Shown here one piece after another: positions 51,486 through 61,997 of a DNA stretch of 64,000 nt. The position numbers and the translations under genes are program-made. The stretch is taken from NCBI GenBank assembly GCA_020634455.1, contig JACKBQ010000001.1, forward strand, positions 3,534,001 through 3,598,000, read 5' to 3'. Origin of the DNA: Ardenticatenaceae bacterium. GTDB lineage: Bacteria; Chloroflexota; Anaerolineae; Promineifilales; Promineifilaceae. The stretch's first letter is position 1. The number at the start of each line of letters is the position of its first letter. The notes under the pieces are model-generated. The model was given only the letters and a program-made list of their open reading frames with translations. It was not told where the DNA came from and did no database searches.

Positions 51486-53957
51486 TTATTCGCTTGGGGT
51501 GAGGATGAGGTGGTTTACGGCCGTTTCCATCACCTTTTCCTCGCTCCACACCATTGGCAAATATTTGCCATCGAGCCATAGCTGAATTTGGTCGTCGTAA
51601 TTGGGGTGGTACGGGTGGCCAGATTCGCCTGTGGGGATGACCCACTGGCTGGCGTCAAAATCGCTCACGTCCACCAGCATGCGCATAGAAACGTGGCCCG
51701 TCACGGCTGCCGGATTGCTCCAGCGCCAACTGTTGGCGTTCACAATGCTGCTGCCACCGTCGGCCGGGAACGGTCCGCGATTCACCAGCGACTCCACTGG
51801 CCCAATGCCACTTTCACCCAGCGGATTGCTGACAAAGGTGGCGGTGTGGATGCTGCCCCAGGTCCAGTCGTTCATGTCCTCGCCCACGTTTTCTTCAAAC
51901 CAAGCAACCGTGTTTTCCAGCGCGGCTATCAAAATATCCGCCTGGGTCTCTTCGGCGCTGGTGGTGGTGTCGTCCCACCAGATTGCTTCCGGGTTGGCGG
52001 CCAGCTGGTGGAACAGCACGCGCCCGCCAAACGTGCTCACGTTGTCCGCGCCGACCTCATCGGCCAGGGTGGCCTGGGCCAGCTGCATGGTGAAAATCTC
52101 AAAGAGGGCGGCGGGCACACTGTCGCGCCGGGCCTGCCGGTCCCAGCCGCGCAGGCGCTCTAAGGCGGCCTGCACCTTCTCGTCGTTACTGGAGAGGCCG
52201 TCCATCAGCGGTACATAGCTGTCGGCCATCAGCGAGCGGCTGTCGAACTGGATGCGGGCCAAATCTGCCTGCGACAGTTCGCCGTCACCGTCCAGCTCTG
52301 CCTCAATCATGTCCACAATGCGCTGGCCGCGATCGCCATCGGCCCAATAAATGTTGAGCAGGTATGGATACTCCTCATCAACGACGGCGTGGTTGGCGGT
52401 GGCGATGTAGCCCCACTCTGGATTGAGCACGGCGGGCAGCTCTTCGTATGGCACCCAGCCGGTCCATTCGTATTCGCCCGTCCAGCCGGGTACGGGCACC
52501 AGCCCGTTGCCGTTGGCGCGGATGGGAATGAGGCCGGGCATCTGGTAGGCGATATTGCCTTCGACGTCGGCGTAGACAAAGTTTTGCGAAGGGGCGTCCC
52601 AGAAGCGGAGGGCATCGCGGAAATCCTGGTAGGATACGGCCGTATTCAACCCAATGATCGCCTCCAACGTGCGCATCGGCTCATGGGCCGTCCAGCGCAT
52701 CGCCAGCACGTCGCTGGTGTCGTCCCGCAAATCAGAAATGATGGGACCGTGACGGGTGATTTTCACTTCCAGCGTCACATCTTCGCCGCCGTTGACCTTA
52801 ATCACCTCGTCGATAATCTCCATATCTTCCCACTCACCCATAAATTCTGCCTGATCCGGGTTGTTGGGATTGATCTTCTCGATGTACAAATCCTGCACGT
52901 CTGGGCCAACGTTGGTGACGCCCCAGGCGATGTTGTCGTTGTGGCCCACAACCACGCCGGGTACGCCCGCAAAGCTGAAGCCCTGCACGTTAAAGCCGGG
53001 GGCGTGCAGCCCCACCTGGTACCAAATTGAGGGCATTTGAATGCCCAGATGCGGGTCGTTGGCCAGCAGAGGCATGCCCGTGTCGGTGTGTTCGCCGCTG
53101 ATAACCCAGTTGTTGCTACCCACATAGTCGCCGCTGCCCAGGAAGCCATCAGCCGGGTAGCTGCCAACGACGGTGGTGTTGACATTGTCCCAATTGATTG
53201 CCTGCAACTGTTGGTACAGCGCTTCACTGTCCTCGTTGGTGAACTCAATTTCCATGGCGTCGGTGGGCACCATGACGGGGCGGCTGTCGTAGGGGTAGAA
53301 GGGGAGCAGGTTGGCGGTGGTGCCTTCGCCCAACTCCTTGATGAGGTTGGCCCGCTCGATTTCATCGCTCCAGTTGCCGCCCAAATCGTCGGCCATGACC
53401 ACAGCCCAGGCGATGGTGTGCAGCGGTTCCCACGGTTCAATCTCCCATTTGTCATTGACCAGGCCGAGGATGGTGTAGTTGAGTGAAAGATTGTCACCCT
53501 GTTCGGCAATGTAGGCGTTGACGCCTTCGGCGTACGCTTCCATGATGGTGATCATTTCCGGGGATTCTTTTTCATAGTAGGCCAGTGATTCTTCGGCGAT
53601 CCGGTTCCAGCCCATGGTGCGAATGAAGGTGTCTATATCTACGCCCGGTTCGCCAATAATTTCTGACAAACGGCCGAGGCTGATGTGCCGCCAGAACTCC
53701 ATCTGCCAGAAGCGGTCCTGGGCGTGGACGTAGCCTTGGGCCAGGAAGAGGTCGTGTTCGTTTTGGGCGTAAATGTGGGGGATGCCGTTTTCATCGCGAT
53801 AGACGTTGACTTCGTCTTCCAGGCCGGGGAGGGTGAGGGTAGTGTCGGTGTCGGGGAACGGCCGTCTCACGTTCACCATGCCTACAACGGCCAAAACCAC
53901 AATTAAAATTGCAATAATAGCCAGTAGCGAAAATACAATGCGGGCTGCAAGTTTCAT
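51486..53957 (-). CDS. Penicillin acylase family protein (Ntn hydrolase), copy 2
   Basis: The 823-residue protein has an N-terminal signal or anchor (about 6-28) and alpha-chain blocks VYRDENGIPHIYAQNEHDLF and GYVHAQDRFWQMEFWRHIS. The predicted N-terminal nucleophile is Ser281 in YVGSNNWVISG. Beta-chain blocks follow, including LLANDPHLGIQMPSIWYQVG, GHNDNIAWGVTN and NFVYADVEGNIAYQ. It is closer to the classic acyl-homoserine-lactone/penicillin acylase pattern than the smaller paralogue. The protein should be exported and self-processed; amide substrates are unknown. An AGGAGGAAAAG-like ribosome site precedes the ATG. The REP hairpin begins seven bases after the stop. Confidence 0.93.
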   Translation of the reverse strand: MKLAARIVFSLLAIIAILIVVLAVVGMVNVRRPFPDTDTTLTLPGLEDEVNVYRDENGIPHIYAQNEHDLFLAQGYVHAQDRFWQMEFWRHISLGRLSEIIGEPGVDIDTFIRTMGWNRIAEESLAYYEKESPEMITIMEAYAEGVNAYIAEQGDNLSLNYTILGLVNDKWEIEPWEPLHTIAWAVVMADDLGGNWSDEIERANLIKELGEGTTANLLPFYPYDSRPVMVPTDAMEIEFTNEDSEALYQQLQAINWDNVNTTVVGSYPADGFLGSGDYVGSNNWVISGEHTDTGMPLLANDPHLGIQMPSIWYQVGLHAPGFNVQGFSFAGVPGVVVGHNDNIAWGVTNVGPDVQDLYIEKINPNNPDQAEFMGEWEDMEIIDEVIKVNGGEDVTLEVKITRHGPIISDLRDDTSDVLAMRWTAHEPMRTLEAIIGLNTAVSYQDFRDALRFWDAPSQNFVYADVEGNIAYQMPGLIPIRANGNGLVPVPGWTGEYEWTGWVPYEELPAVLNPEWGYIATANHAVVDEEYPYLLNIYWADGDRGQRIVDMIEAELDGDGELSQADLARIQFDSRSLMADSYVPLMDGLSSNDEKVQAALERLRGWDRQARRDSVPAALFEIFTMQLAQATLADEVGADNVSTFGGRVLFHQLAANPEAIWWDDTTTSAEETQADILIAALENTVAWFEENVGEDMNDWTWGSIHTATFVSNPLGESGIGPVESLVNRGPFPADGGSSIVNANSWRWSNPAAVTGHVSMRMLVDVSDFDASQWVIPTGESGHPYHPNYDDQIQLWLDGKYLPMVWSEEKVMETAVNHLILTPSE

Positions 53958-54131
53958 CTTTTCCTCCAGTGGGTGGTTGAATTAGCCTAATGATACCCGG
54001 TTTGGGAATGGGCAACTAGGTGAGAAACGCCGCAAAAATTGCGTAAAAACGGTTCGCAATTCACGCTCCTGGCACGGTGGTCCGTAAACTGCTTTGGTAC
54101 CCTCAACAAAAACCCACCAAGGAGTATTGTT

Positions 54132-55256
54132 TTGAAGCGAAGTACGGCCGTATCCCTCTCCATTTTGTTTGCCCTGATGTTGCTTACCGCCACCGTTGCC
54201 CTGCTGCTGCGCCCCCGCCCGGTGGTGTTGGCCGCCGTTCCGCTCATGGGGGCGGGTGCCGAAGTGTGTACCGGCACCAACCTGCTCACCAACCCCTCGT
54301 TTGAGGGCGAATACCCCGTCTACGTGATGCCCGCGCCAGGCCATCCCGATTGCCAAACCTGGTTTGCCGATCAGCCCAACCAATACTGCGAGCGCGTCAA
54401 GCTGGCCGACGAGTGGCATCCGTACTGGCTAGACACACCTCGCACGGAAAATTGGATGAACATTCAGCCAGAGTACGTGCCCTCGCTGCCGCACGAGCAG
54501 CCGCCCCGCGTGCGCAGCGGCGACAAATCGCAGCACTATTTTTCTTTTTGGAGCACCCATGAGGGTGGGTTGATGCAGCAGGTGAGCGCCGTGGCAAACG
54601 GCCGTTACTGCTTCAGTAGCTGGGGACACGCCTGGTCTTCCCGCGAAACGTTATCCGGCTGGCTCAGTGACCCCAACGACCACGGCGATTTGTACCAGCG
54701 CGTGGGCATTGACCCTACTGGCGGCACCGATTGGCAAAGCCCCAACGTAGTCTGGAGTGAGATGCGGATGCAGTACGACGAGTTTGGCCTGTTCAGCGTC
54801 GAGGCGGTCGCTCAAGCTGACGTGATCACCGTTTTTGTCTGGTCCAAAGCCAACATCCCTGTGAAGCACAACGATGTGTACTGGGACGACGCCCGCCTGA
54901 CCCTGCTAGAGTCGGTACTGGTTGCGCCGGGTGAAATTGCTTCTATGGTGGATGTGGCTGTGCCAACGGCCGTTACCCACACTATCGGCATCAGCCTGAC
55001 TGGAAATTTAACCTGGACTGCCTCGCTCGACCCTGCCGGAACGCTTTCGGCCAACCTCAACCAGACCAACGGCACCACCAGCAGCAATCTTAGCCTGACG
55101 TTTGACAGCACAGGATTACCCGCTGGCACCTACACCACCACAATTACCGTTGATGTGACCCCCACCGTGCCCGGTGCGCCGTTTGCCATCCCCGTTACGC
55201 TGTACGTGGTACCCGATCTGCACCAGGCGTTTTTACCTTTGCTGGAACGGCCGTAA
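54132..55256 (+). CDS. Secreted protein with carbohydrate-binding-like and BACON-like domains
   Basis: A TTG start at 54132 is preferred: GGAG lies seven bases upstream, and it leaves a typical signal peptide (KRSTAVSLSILFALMLLTAT...). The mature 370-residue protein opens with CTGTNLLTNPSFEGEYPVYV, a common start of CBM-like jelly-roll domains. A domain with TGNLTWTASLDPAGTLSANL and GLPAGTYTTTITV, like BACON/Ig modules, follows. It could bind glycans at the cell surface. It is followed, after two hairpin repeats, by the macroglobulin gene. Enzymatic motifs are not apparent. Confidence 0.7.
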   Translation: MKRSTAVSLSILFALMLLTATVALLLRPRPVVLAAVPLMGAGAEVCTGTNLLTNPSFEGEYPVYVMPAPGHPDCQTWFADQPNQYCERVKLADEWHPYWLDTPRTENWMNIQPEYVPSLPHEQPPRVRSGDKSQHYFSFWSTHEGGLMQQVSAVANGRYCFSSWGHAWSSRETLSGWLSDPNDHGDLYQRVGIDPTGGTDWQSPNVVWSEMRMQYDEFGLFSVEAVAQADVITVFVWSKANIPVKHNDVYWDDARLTLLESVLVAPGEIASMVDVAVPTAVTHTIGISLTGNLTWTASLDPAGTLSANLNQTNGTTSSNLSLTFDSTGLPAGTYTTTITVDVTPTVPGAPFAIPVTLYVVPDLHQAFLPLLERP

Positions 55257-55267
55257 ATTTCCGTAGC

Positions 55268-55391
55268 GGCGGGACTGGCGGGAAACCAATCAGGCTGCGC
55301 AGAAAAATCCTTTCTCCCGCCTGTCTCGCCCAAACATGGCATTAGGCGAGACGGTGCGGAGAGAAGGCAATAAATATTCGTCCGCACCGTC
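55268..55391. repeat. Two consecutive hairpin repeats
   Basis: GGCGGGACTGGCGGGA (55268-55283) pairs imperfectly with TCCCGCCTGTCTCGCC (55315-55330), and GACGGTGCGGA (55350-55360) pairs perfectly with TCCGCACCGTC (55381-55391). They fill the gap before the macroglobulin gene. Confidence 0.65.
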
Positions 55392-55545
55392 CCGCCCCCA
55401 CAAGTGCCGATTGCGGATTCGTTTTTTCTCCGGGAACCTTTTTTAGCCAGCTATCGTTTACAATAGTAATCCAACTTGGATTCGATACGTTTGCCATTTC
55501 CCTGAATGCCGCAAAGAGGCCAGGGGTCAAAAAAGGAACGGGTTC

Positions 55546-58500
55546 ATGTCTCAACCAACCAAAACAAACAACAAACCTCAGCGCCGCTGGATCATCGGCG
55601 GCCTGATTTCACTGTTGGTTCTCATCGGGGCTGGCGCTGGCATCTGGTACTACCAGCAAAATGGCCCCGGCAGCAAGGGGGATGGCTTCACCATCCCCAC
55701 GCTGCACACGGATACGGCCGTTACCAACCCCACATCCAGCCTCGAAAGCGCCAGCTTCGGCGGCACAAGCAGCAGCACCGCCGCCAGCCTGCTCATCAGC
55801 CTCAGCCAGGGGCAATCCTTGCCGGATGCCATCGCCGCCAATCCGCTGGTGACCGGCGAGCCACTCACCGACGAGCAGATCGCCCAAATTTTGGCCCGCT
55901 TACCCGAACTGACCGGCCAGCCGACCGATGAGCAAGCGTTTAACCTGCCCGATGAACTGATCCCCCCGCCGCGACCCGGTACCACGATTGAGCAAGCGTT
56001 CCCGCCGCCGCCCACCGACTTTGCCCCGCCAGAGGTGCCCACCGGCCCGCTGGAGGTGCTGCGCTATACGCCCGAAGGCGACATTGGGCTGGCTCCCTTT
56101 GTCAACGTCACCTTCAACCAGCCGATGGTGCCCCTGACCGACCTGACCAGCCTGACGGAGGCCGAGGTGCCCGTGAACCTGACGCCCGACATCCCCGGCA
56201 CCTGGCAATGGATCAGCCCGCAAACGCTCCGCTTTGAGGCAGACGCCAGCGCCGTAGACCGCCTGCCGATGGCCACCGACTTTGTGGCCGAAATTCCCGC
56301 AGGCACCACCTCCGCCACGGGCAATGCCCTGGCCGAGACGGTACGCTGGACGTTCAGCACGCCGCCTGTGCAGATGGTGAACAACTACCCCGCCTCCTAC
56401 GAAGCGCAGCCGCTGGAGCCGATCATCTTTGTCGCCTTTGATCAGATCGTTGAGCCAGATGCAATTCTGGCCATTACGCGCCTCACTGCGGATGGTGACA
56501 GCGAAGCGATTCGCCTGGCTACCGAGGCCGAGATTGCCGCCGACGAGACGGTGAGCCGTCGCGTGGAGTCGGCGCTGGCGGGCAGATGGGTGGCGTTTCG
56601 GGCGGAACGGCCGTTACCCCCCGACACCGAAATTATTGTCACCATTGGCCCTAACATCCCCTCCGCCGAGGGGCCGCGCCTGAACCCCAACACGCAAAGC
56701 TTCAGCTTTTACACCTACCCGCCGCTGCGCCTGGTGCGCGATACCTGCGGCTGGTCAGACCGCGACTGCCCGCCGCTGGCTCCGTTTTATCTGGAATTTA
56801 GCAATCCGCTGGACCCCGAAGCGTTTAGCGAGACGATGATTCGCATCGAGCCGGAACTACCCGGCGCGACGGTGCAGCTCGGCTACAACACACTCACCAT
56901 TCAAGGGCTCACTCAGGGCCGCACCACCTACGAGGTCACGATTGATGCGGGCCTGACCGACATCTTCGGCCAAACGCTGGGCGAGGAGGAGACTGCTCGC
57001 TTCCGCGTAGATTCCGCCACGCCGTTTGTCAGCGGCCCGCGTGAACCGCTGGTCACTTCTGATCCCTCCACCAGCAACCCCAGCCTGACGCTGTTTGTGA
57101 TGAACTATGATCAGATTCGCGTCAAGCTGTACGCCGTTACCCCGGATGATTGGGAGGCATACCTGCGCTATCTGCGTGATTTTGACCAGATGAACGAGGA
57201 TGACGACTTCCCCACGCCGCCTGGCGAGCTGATGGTGGATGAGTTGATGGCTGTGGATTCTGCGCAGGATGTGTTGACGGAAACGGCCGTTACCCTCCAA
57301 CCTGCCCTCAATGGCGAAACTGGCCACATCATTGCCGTCATCCAGCCGCCCACACTCTCCCGTGACTTTTGGGAGCGCCGCCAGCAAATCATCAAAACCT
57401 GGGTGCAGGTCACCCAAATTGGCCTGGATGCCTTTGTGGACCATTCCCAACTGGTCGCCTGGACCACCGCCCTGGCCGATGGCAGCCCGCTGAGCGACGT
57501 TACCCTCTCCGCCAACGGTAGACCATCAACCCAAACAGACGCCGATGGTTTAGCAACGTTTGCCTTATCATCTAGCAGCGGCGTTCGCTATCTGGTAGCC
57601 AGCCAGGGCGAAGACACCGCCATCTTGCCTGCCAACACCTCCTACTGGGACGAAACCGGCTGGCAGCGTCAGGAGCTGCGCGATGAACTGCGCTGGTACA
57701 TTTTTGACGACCGCGCCATGTACCGTCCCGGCGAAACGGTGAGCATCAAAGGTTGGCTGCGCCACATCAGCGGCGAGGGCGCGATTACCCTGCCCGGCAG
57801 CCGTGTCAACGAAATCCGCTACACGCTGTACGGCCCACAAGGCAACGCGATTGCAGAAGGAACGGCCGTTCCCACAGCATTCGGCGGCTTCGATTTTCAA
57901 ATTGAACTGCCGGAAAACAGCAACCTCGGCTACGCCTACATGGAGCTCCGCGCTGCGGGCAATCTGCAAAACATGAACGGCGAAAACGGCTTCCATGAAT
58001 TCCAAATTCAAGAGTTCCGCCGCCCCGAATTTGAGGTGAGCGCCCGGCAAGAAAGCGTCGGGCCGTACGTGGTCGGGGATGCGGCCACCGTGGCCGTGAC
58101 CGCCAGCTACTTTGCCGGTGGCCCGCTGCCCAATGCCGACACCACCTGGTACGTCACCTCTACGCCCACTTACTACTCGCCGCCCGGCTGGCACGACTTT
58201 ACCTTTGGCACCTGGACGCCGTGGTGGTACTTTGGCGACTTCTTCTATGACGAAGGCTTTGGCTTCCCCGGCGGTTCAGACAGCGTGATCGAATCGTTTA
58301 GCGGCGTTACCGATGCAGGCGGCGAGCATTTCTTGCAAATCAACTTTGAGGCATTGGAAGGAAATCGGCCGTTTTCCGTGCGCGCCGAAGCCACCGTGAT
58401 GGATGTCAACCGGCAGGCGTGGTCATCCAATACCAGCTTGCTGGTACACCCGGCCGAGCTGTACGTGGGGCTGCGCAGCGACCGATATTTTGTGCAGCAG

Positions 58501-61500
58501 GGCGAACCGCTGGAAATCGAAACCATCGTGACCGATATTGATGGCGTAGCCGTGGCTGGCACGACCGTTTCCATCACCGCAGCGCGCATGGAGTGGAATT
58601 ACAGCACAGGGTACCAACCCGTAGAGACGCTGCAATGCAACGTCTCTACGACCACCGAACCTGTCACCTGCACCTTTGACACGGACAAGGGCGGCGAATA
58701 CCAAATTACGGCCGTTGTCACTGATGCCCAAGGACGGCAAAACCAGAGCCAACTCACCCGCTGGGTCAGCGGTGGTGAACGCCCCGTGCAGCGCAACGTC
58801 ACCCAAGAAGCCGTTACCCTTATCCCCGACAAAGAAGCGTACCAACCCGGCGACGTGGCCGAGATTTTGGTGCAGGCTCCGTTTAGCCCGGCCGAAGGGT
58901 TGCTGACGCTGAACCACAACGGCATCCTCTCTACCGAAGTGTTTGCCTTGGAGGAAGGCAGCGCCACGCTGCGCATTCCCATCACGGAAGCGCACATTCC
59001 CAACTTGAGCGTGCAGATAGATGTGGCTGGCTCTGCACCGCGCACGGATGATGCGGGCGAAGCGTTGCCCGACGTGCCGCCGCGACCCGCCTTTGCGACC
59101 GGCTCGCTCACCCTGAGCGTGCCGCCGTACAGCCGGGAACTCAGCATCGCCATCGAACCGCAGTCGGATAGTTTGGAGCCTGGGGCGGAAACGGCCGTTT
59201 CCCTCACCGTCACCGATGCCAATGGCCAGCCCGTGCCCAACGCGGAAGTGGCCCTGGTGGTGGTGGATGAGGCGATTTTGGCCCTGACCAACTACCAGCT
59301 ACAAAATCCACTGAACATTTTCTACACCAATCCGTGGAGCTGGATTGATAGCCGATACGGCCGTTCTTCCATCATCCTCATCAACCCGGAATCGTTGGCT
59401 GACGAAGTGAAATCCGAAAGCTTGCGTGAAGTTGCCTTGACGAGCGGGGATACGGCCGAAATGGCTGTAGAAGAGTCTGAAGCCGTCATGGACGATGCCG
59501 CTGGCGGCGAGGCGAATCTGGCATTTGCCGTTCCGGCTGAAGCGCCCGGCGCAGCGCCATCTGATGGCTCCCAGGCTCCCATTAGCCTGCGCACCAACTT
59601 TGATCCGCTGGCCGTTTTTGCTCCCGCCAGCCAAACCGACGCCTCCGGCACGGCCCAAATCAGCTTTACCCTGCCGGACAACCTGACGCGCTACCGCATC
59701 ATGGCCGTGGCCGTGGCGGGTGACAATCTGTTTGGCTCCAACGAGAGTAATTTGACGGCGCGATTGCCTTTGATGGTACGGCCGTCTGCCCCCCGCTTCT
59801 TAAATTATGGCGACCAGTTTGAGTTGCCTATCGTCGTGCAAAACCAAACCGATGAGCCGATGGAAGTGGATGTGGTCCTCGACGTGACCAACCTGACGCT
59901 GACGGCTGGGGCGGGTCAGCGGGTGACTGTACCCGCCAACGACCGCGTGGAAGTGCGCTTCCCGGCCACCACCAGCAGCGCAGGCACGGCTCGCTTCCAG
60001 GTGGCCGTCGTTTCTGGCGACTACGCCGACGCTGCCAGCGGCGAGCTGCCCGTCTACACCCCCGCCACCACCGAAGCGTTTGCCACCTACGGCACGCTGG
60101 ATGAGGGTGTCGTAGCCCAGCCGTTTGTGATGCCCGCAGGCGTCATTCCCGGCTATGGTGGGCTGGAAATCAACACCTCCTCCACGGCGCTGCAAGCGCT
60201 GACGGACGCGGTGCTCTACCTCACCAGCTCCCGCTACGACTCGGCCGATGAGCTGGCCTCCCGCATTCTCACCATCGCCGCCCTGCGTGACGTGCTGACC
60301 GCGTTTGAGGCGGACGGATTGCCCGCGCCAGGTGAAATGGAAACGGCCGTTGTGCGCGATCTGGAAACGTTGCAAGGGCTACAAAATCCCGATGGCGGCT
60401 TCCCGATTTGGGAGCGCAACCGGGAGTCGTATCCGTTCCACACGGTGCACGTGGCCCACGCCCTGGCCGTTGCCAGCCAAAAAGGGTTTGCCGTGCCTGC
60501 CGAGATGCAGGCCAGCGTGCAAATCTATCTGCAAAATATCGAAAGCTACTACCCGTACTGGTACAGCCAGGAGACACGCTGGGCGCTGAGCGCCTACGCC
60601 CTCTACGTGCGCCATCTAGCTGGCGACAGCGACTTTACCAAAGCCCGCGCCTTGCTGGATGAGGCGGGCATCGAGAACTTGTCGCTGGAGGCCAACGCCT
60701 GGCTGTGGGACATCCTGGCGGATGATCCAGCAGCAGCCGAGGATGTGGCGGCGATTCGCCAATACATCAGCAACCGCGCGGTGGAAACGGCCGATGCGGC
60801 CAACTTCACCACCTCCTACGGCGAGCAAGCGTACCTGATGCTTCACTCAGACCGCCGCACCGACGGCATCATCCTGCAAACGCTCATTAATCAGACGCCA
60901 GACAGCGATCTGATTCCCAAAGTGGTGAATGGGTTGCTGGCGCACCGTACGCTGGGGCGCTGGGGCAACAGCCAGGAGAATGTGTTCATCCTGCTGGCGC
61001 TGGATAGCTACTTCAACACGTTCGAGGCAGAAACGCCGGACTTTGTGGCTCAAATCTGGCTGGGCAATACCTACGCCGGAGCACAGGAATTCGTCGGGCG
61101 CAGTACCAATCGGTACCTGACGGAGATTCCGATGAGCTACCTGGCGGCTGAAGAAGCTGGGGATATTGTGGTGAGTGTGGAGGGAAACGGCCGTCTTTAC
61201 TACCGCCTGGCCCTCAATTACACCCCAACCGATCTCTCTCTGGAGGCGCTGAATCGCGGCTTTGTGGTGGAACGCACCTACGAAGCAATCGACGACCCCG
61301 AAGATGTCTGGCAGGACGACGACGGCACCTGGCACATCAAGCTGGGGGCGCGGGTGCGCGTGCGCCTGACGCTGGTCGCCGACAACCGTCGTTACCACGT
61401 GGCTCTGGTAGACCCGCTGCCTGCCGGGCTGGAAGCGATTAATCCGGCGCTGGCCGTCTCGCAAAGCGTGCCGGAAGACCCGAATGCGCTCAGCGGCAGC

Positions 61501-61722
61501 CTGCCCTGGTGGTGGTGGTGGCAATGGTACGATCATCAAAACATGCGGGATGAGCGGGTGGAAGCGTTTAGCGCGCTGCTATGGGAAGGTGTCTACACTT
61601 ACGACTACGTGGCCCGCGCCACCACGCCCGGCACGTTTGTGGTGCCGCCCACCAAGGCGGAAGAGATGTATTCGCCAGAAGTATTCGGCCGTAGCAGCAG
61701 CGATGTGGTGATTGTGGAGTAA
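55546..61722 (+). CDS. Alpha-2-macroglobulin family protein lacking the thioester motif
   Basis: The 2058-residue protein has an N-terminal membrane anchor (about 14-35), a Pro-rich region, several MG beta-sandwich domains, and DDRAMYRPGETVSIKGWLR at about 718. A possible bait region rich in Glu/Ala/Ser lies around 1290-1345. The A2M domain (FDPLAVFAPASQTDASGTAQ) is near 1350, and an alpha-helical toroid starts near 1540. Where thioester forms have Y-G-C-x-E-Q, this protein has YDSADE (about 1564), so Cys and Gln are replaced by Ser and Glu. It may trap proteases without covalent capture. A palindromic repeat is inserted in frame at 58620. Confidence 0.9.
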   Translation: MSQPTKTNNKPQRRWIIGGLISLLVLIGAGAGIWYYQQNGPGSKGDGFTIPTLHTDTAVTNPTSSLESASFGGTSSSTAASLLISLSQGQSLPDAIAANPLVTGEPLTDEQIAQILARLPELTGQPTDEQAFNLPDELIPPPRPGTTIEQAFPPPPTDFAPPEVPTGPLEVLRYTPEGDIGLAPFVNVTFNQPMVPLTDLTSLTEAEVPVNLTPDIPGTWQWISPQTLRFEADASAVDRLPMATDFVAEIPAGTTSATGNALAETVRWTFSTPPVQMVNNYPASYEAQPLEPIIFVAFDQIVEPDAILAITRLTADGDSEAIRLATEAEIAADETVSRRVESALAGRWVAFRAERPLPPDTEIIVTIGPNIPSAEGPRLNPNTQSFSFYTYPPLRLVRDTCGWSDRDCPPLAPFYLEFSNPLDPEAFSETMIRIEPELPGATVQLGYNTLTIQGLTQGRTTYEVTIDAGLTDIFGQTLGEEETARFRVDSATPFVSGPREPLVTSDPSTSNPSLTLFVMNYDQIRVKLYAVTPDDWEAYLRYLRDFDQMNEDDDFPTPPGELMVDELMAVDSAQDVLTETAVTLQPALNGETGHIIAVIQPPTLSRDFWERRQQIIKTWVQVTQIGLDAFVDHSQLVAWTTALADGSPLSDVTLSANGRPSTQTDADGLATFALSSSSGVRYLVASQGEDTAILPANTSYWDETGWQRQELRDELRWYIFDDRAMYRPGETVSIKGWLRHISGEGAITLPGSRVNEIRYTLYGPQGNAIAEGTAVPTAFGGFDFQIELPENSNLGYAYMELRAAGNLQNMNGENGFHEFQIQEFRRPEFEVSARQESVGPYVVGDAATVAVTASYFAGGPLPNADTTWYVTSTPTYYSPPGWHDFTFGTWTPWWYFGDFFYDEGFGFPGGSDSVIESFSGVTDAGGEHFLQINFEALEGNRPFSVRAEATVMDVNRQAWSSNTSLLVHPAELYVGLRSDRYFVQQGEPLEIETIVTDIDGVAVAGTTVSITAARMEWNYSTGYQPVETLQCNVSTTTEPVTCTFDTDKGGEYQITAVVTDAQGRQNQSQLTRWVSGGERPVQRNVTQEAVTLIPDKEAYQPGDVAEILVQAPFSPAEGLLTLNHNGILSTEVFALEEGSATLRIPITEAHIPNLSVQIDVAGSAPRTDDAGEALPDVPPRPAFATGSLTLSVPPYSRELSIAIEPQSDSLEPGAETAVSLTVTDANGQPVPNAEVALVVVDEAILALTNYQLQNPLNIFYTNPWSWIDSRYGRSSIILINPESLADEVKSESLREVALTSGDTAEMAVEESEAVMDDAAGGEANLAFAVPAEAPGAAPSDGSQAPISLRTNFDPLAVFAPASQTDASGTAQISFTLPDNLTRYRIMAVAVAGDNLFGSNESNLTARLPLMVRPSAPRFLNYGDQFELPIVVQNQTDEPMEVDVVLDVTNLTLTAGAGQRVTVPANDRVEVRFPATTSSAGTARFQVAVVSGDYADAASGELPVYTPATTEAFATYGTLDEGVVAQPFVMPAGVIPGYGGLEINTSSTALQALTDAVLYLTSSRYDSADELASRILTIAALRDVLTAFEADGLPAPGEMETAVVRDLETLQGLQNPDGGFPIWERNRESYPFHTVHVAHALAVASQKGFAVPAEMQASVQIYLQNIESYYPYWYSQETRWALSAYALYVRHLAGDSDFTKARALLDEAGIENLSLEANAWLWDILADDPAAAEDVAAIRQYISNRAVETADAANFTTSYGEQAYLMLHSDRRTDGIILQTLINQTPDSDLIPKVVNGLLAHRTLGRWGNSQENVFILLALDSYFNTFEAETPDFVAQIWLGNTYAGAQEFVGRSTNRYLTEIPMSYLAAEEAGDIVVSVEGNGRLYYRLALNYTPTDLSLEALNRGFVVERTYEAIDDPEDVWQDDDGTWHIKLGARVRVRLTLVADNRRYHVALVDPLPAGLEAINPALAVSQSVPEDPNALSGSLPWWWWWQWYDHQNMRDERVEAFSALLWEGVYTYDYVARATTPGTFVVPPTKAEEMYSPEVFGRSSSDVVIVE
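58620..58650. repeat. GTAGAGACG palindrome inside the macroglobulin gene
   Basis: CGTAGAGACG (58620-58629) pairs with CGTCTCTACG (58641-58650) around CTGCAATGCAA. It is a slightly changed copy of the 30-bp palindrome at 29438-29467 and encodes VETLQCNVST in frame. Confidence 0.9.
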
Positions 61723-61813
61723 CTGAGTTTTTTACAGGTCTCTTTCCACGCTTTGCGTGGGATGCAGTTGACAACACTCCGCGTCGCACGGAATGCGGAG
61801 CATTCTGGTTATG

Positions 61814-61847
61814 ATTCCCTCGGAAACCGCGCGGTTTCCGAGGGAAT
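61814..61847. terminator. 34-bp perfect palindrome after the macroglobulin gene
   Basis: ATTCCCTCGGAAACCGC and its reverse complement abut, followed by TTTTG. It lies about 90 bases past the stop. It may be a terminator or another hairpin repeat. Confidence 0.7.
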
Positions 61848-61901
61848 TTTGCGTCTACCGAAAAAGCCCAAGCAAAGACGCAAAAGCGCGAAAAGAAAAC
61901 A

Positions 61902-61960
61902 AACCACAGATTTCGCAGATTTGCAGTCTAAAATCTGTGTAATCTGCGAAATCTGCGGTT
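61902..61960. repeat. ATCTGCGAAATCTG inverted repeat
   Basis: AACCACAGATTTCGCAGATT (61902-61921) pairs with 61941-61960 with one mismatch. Related sequence occurs near 43850 and in the leader repeats at 19628 and 25786. Confidence 0.8.
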
Positions 61961-61997
61961 AAATCCTTAATGTCCCTGACCAGTTGTTCGTGCATCC

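Noticed and set aside
51036..51581. A plus-strand frame opposite the REP transposase
   Set aside because: It is antisense to a well-supported HUH transposase and extends through the REP hairpin.
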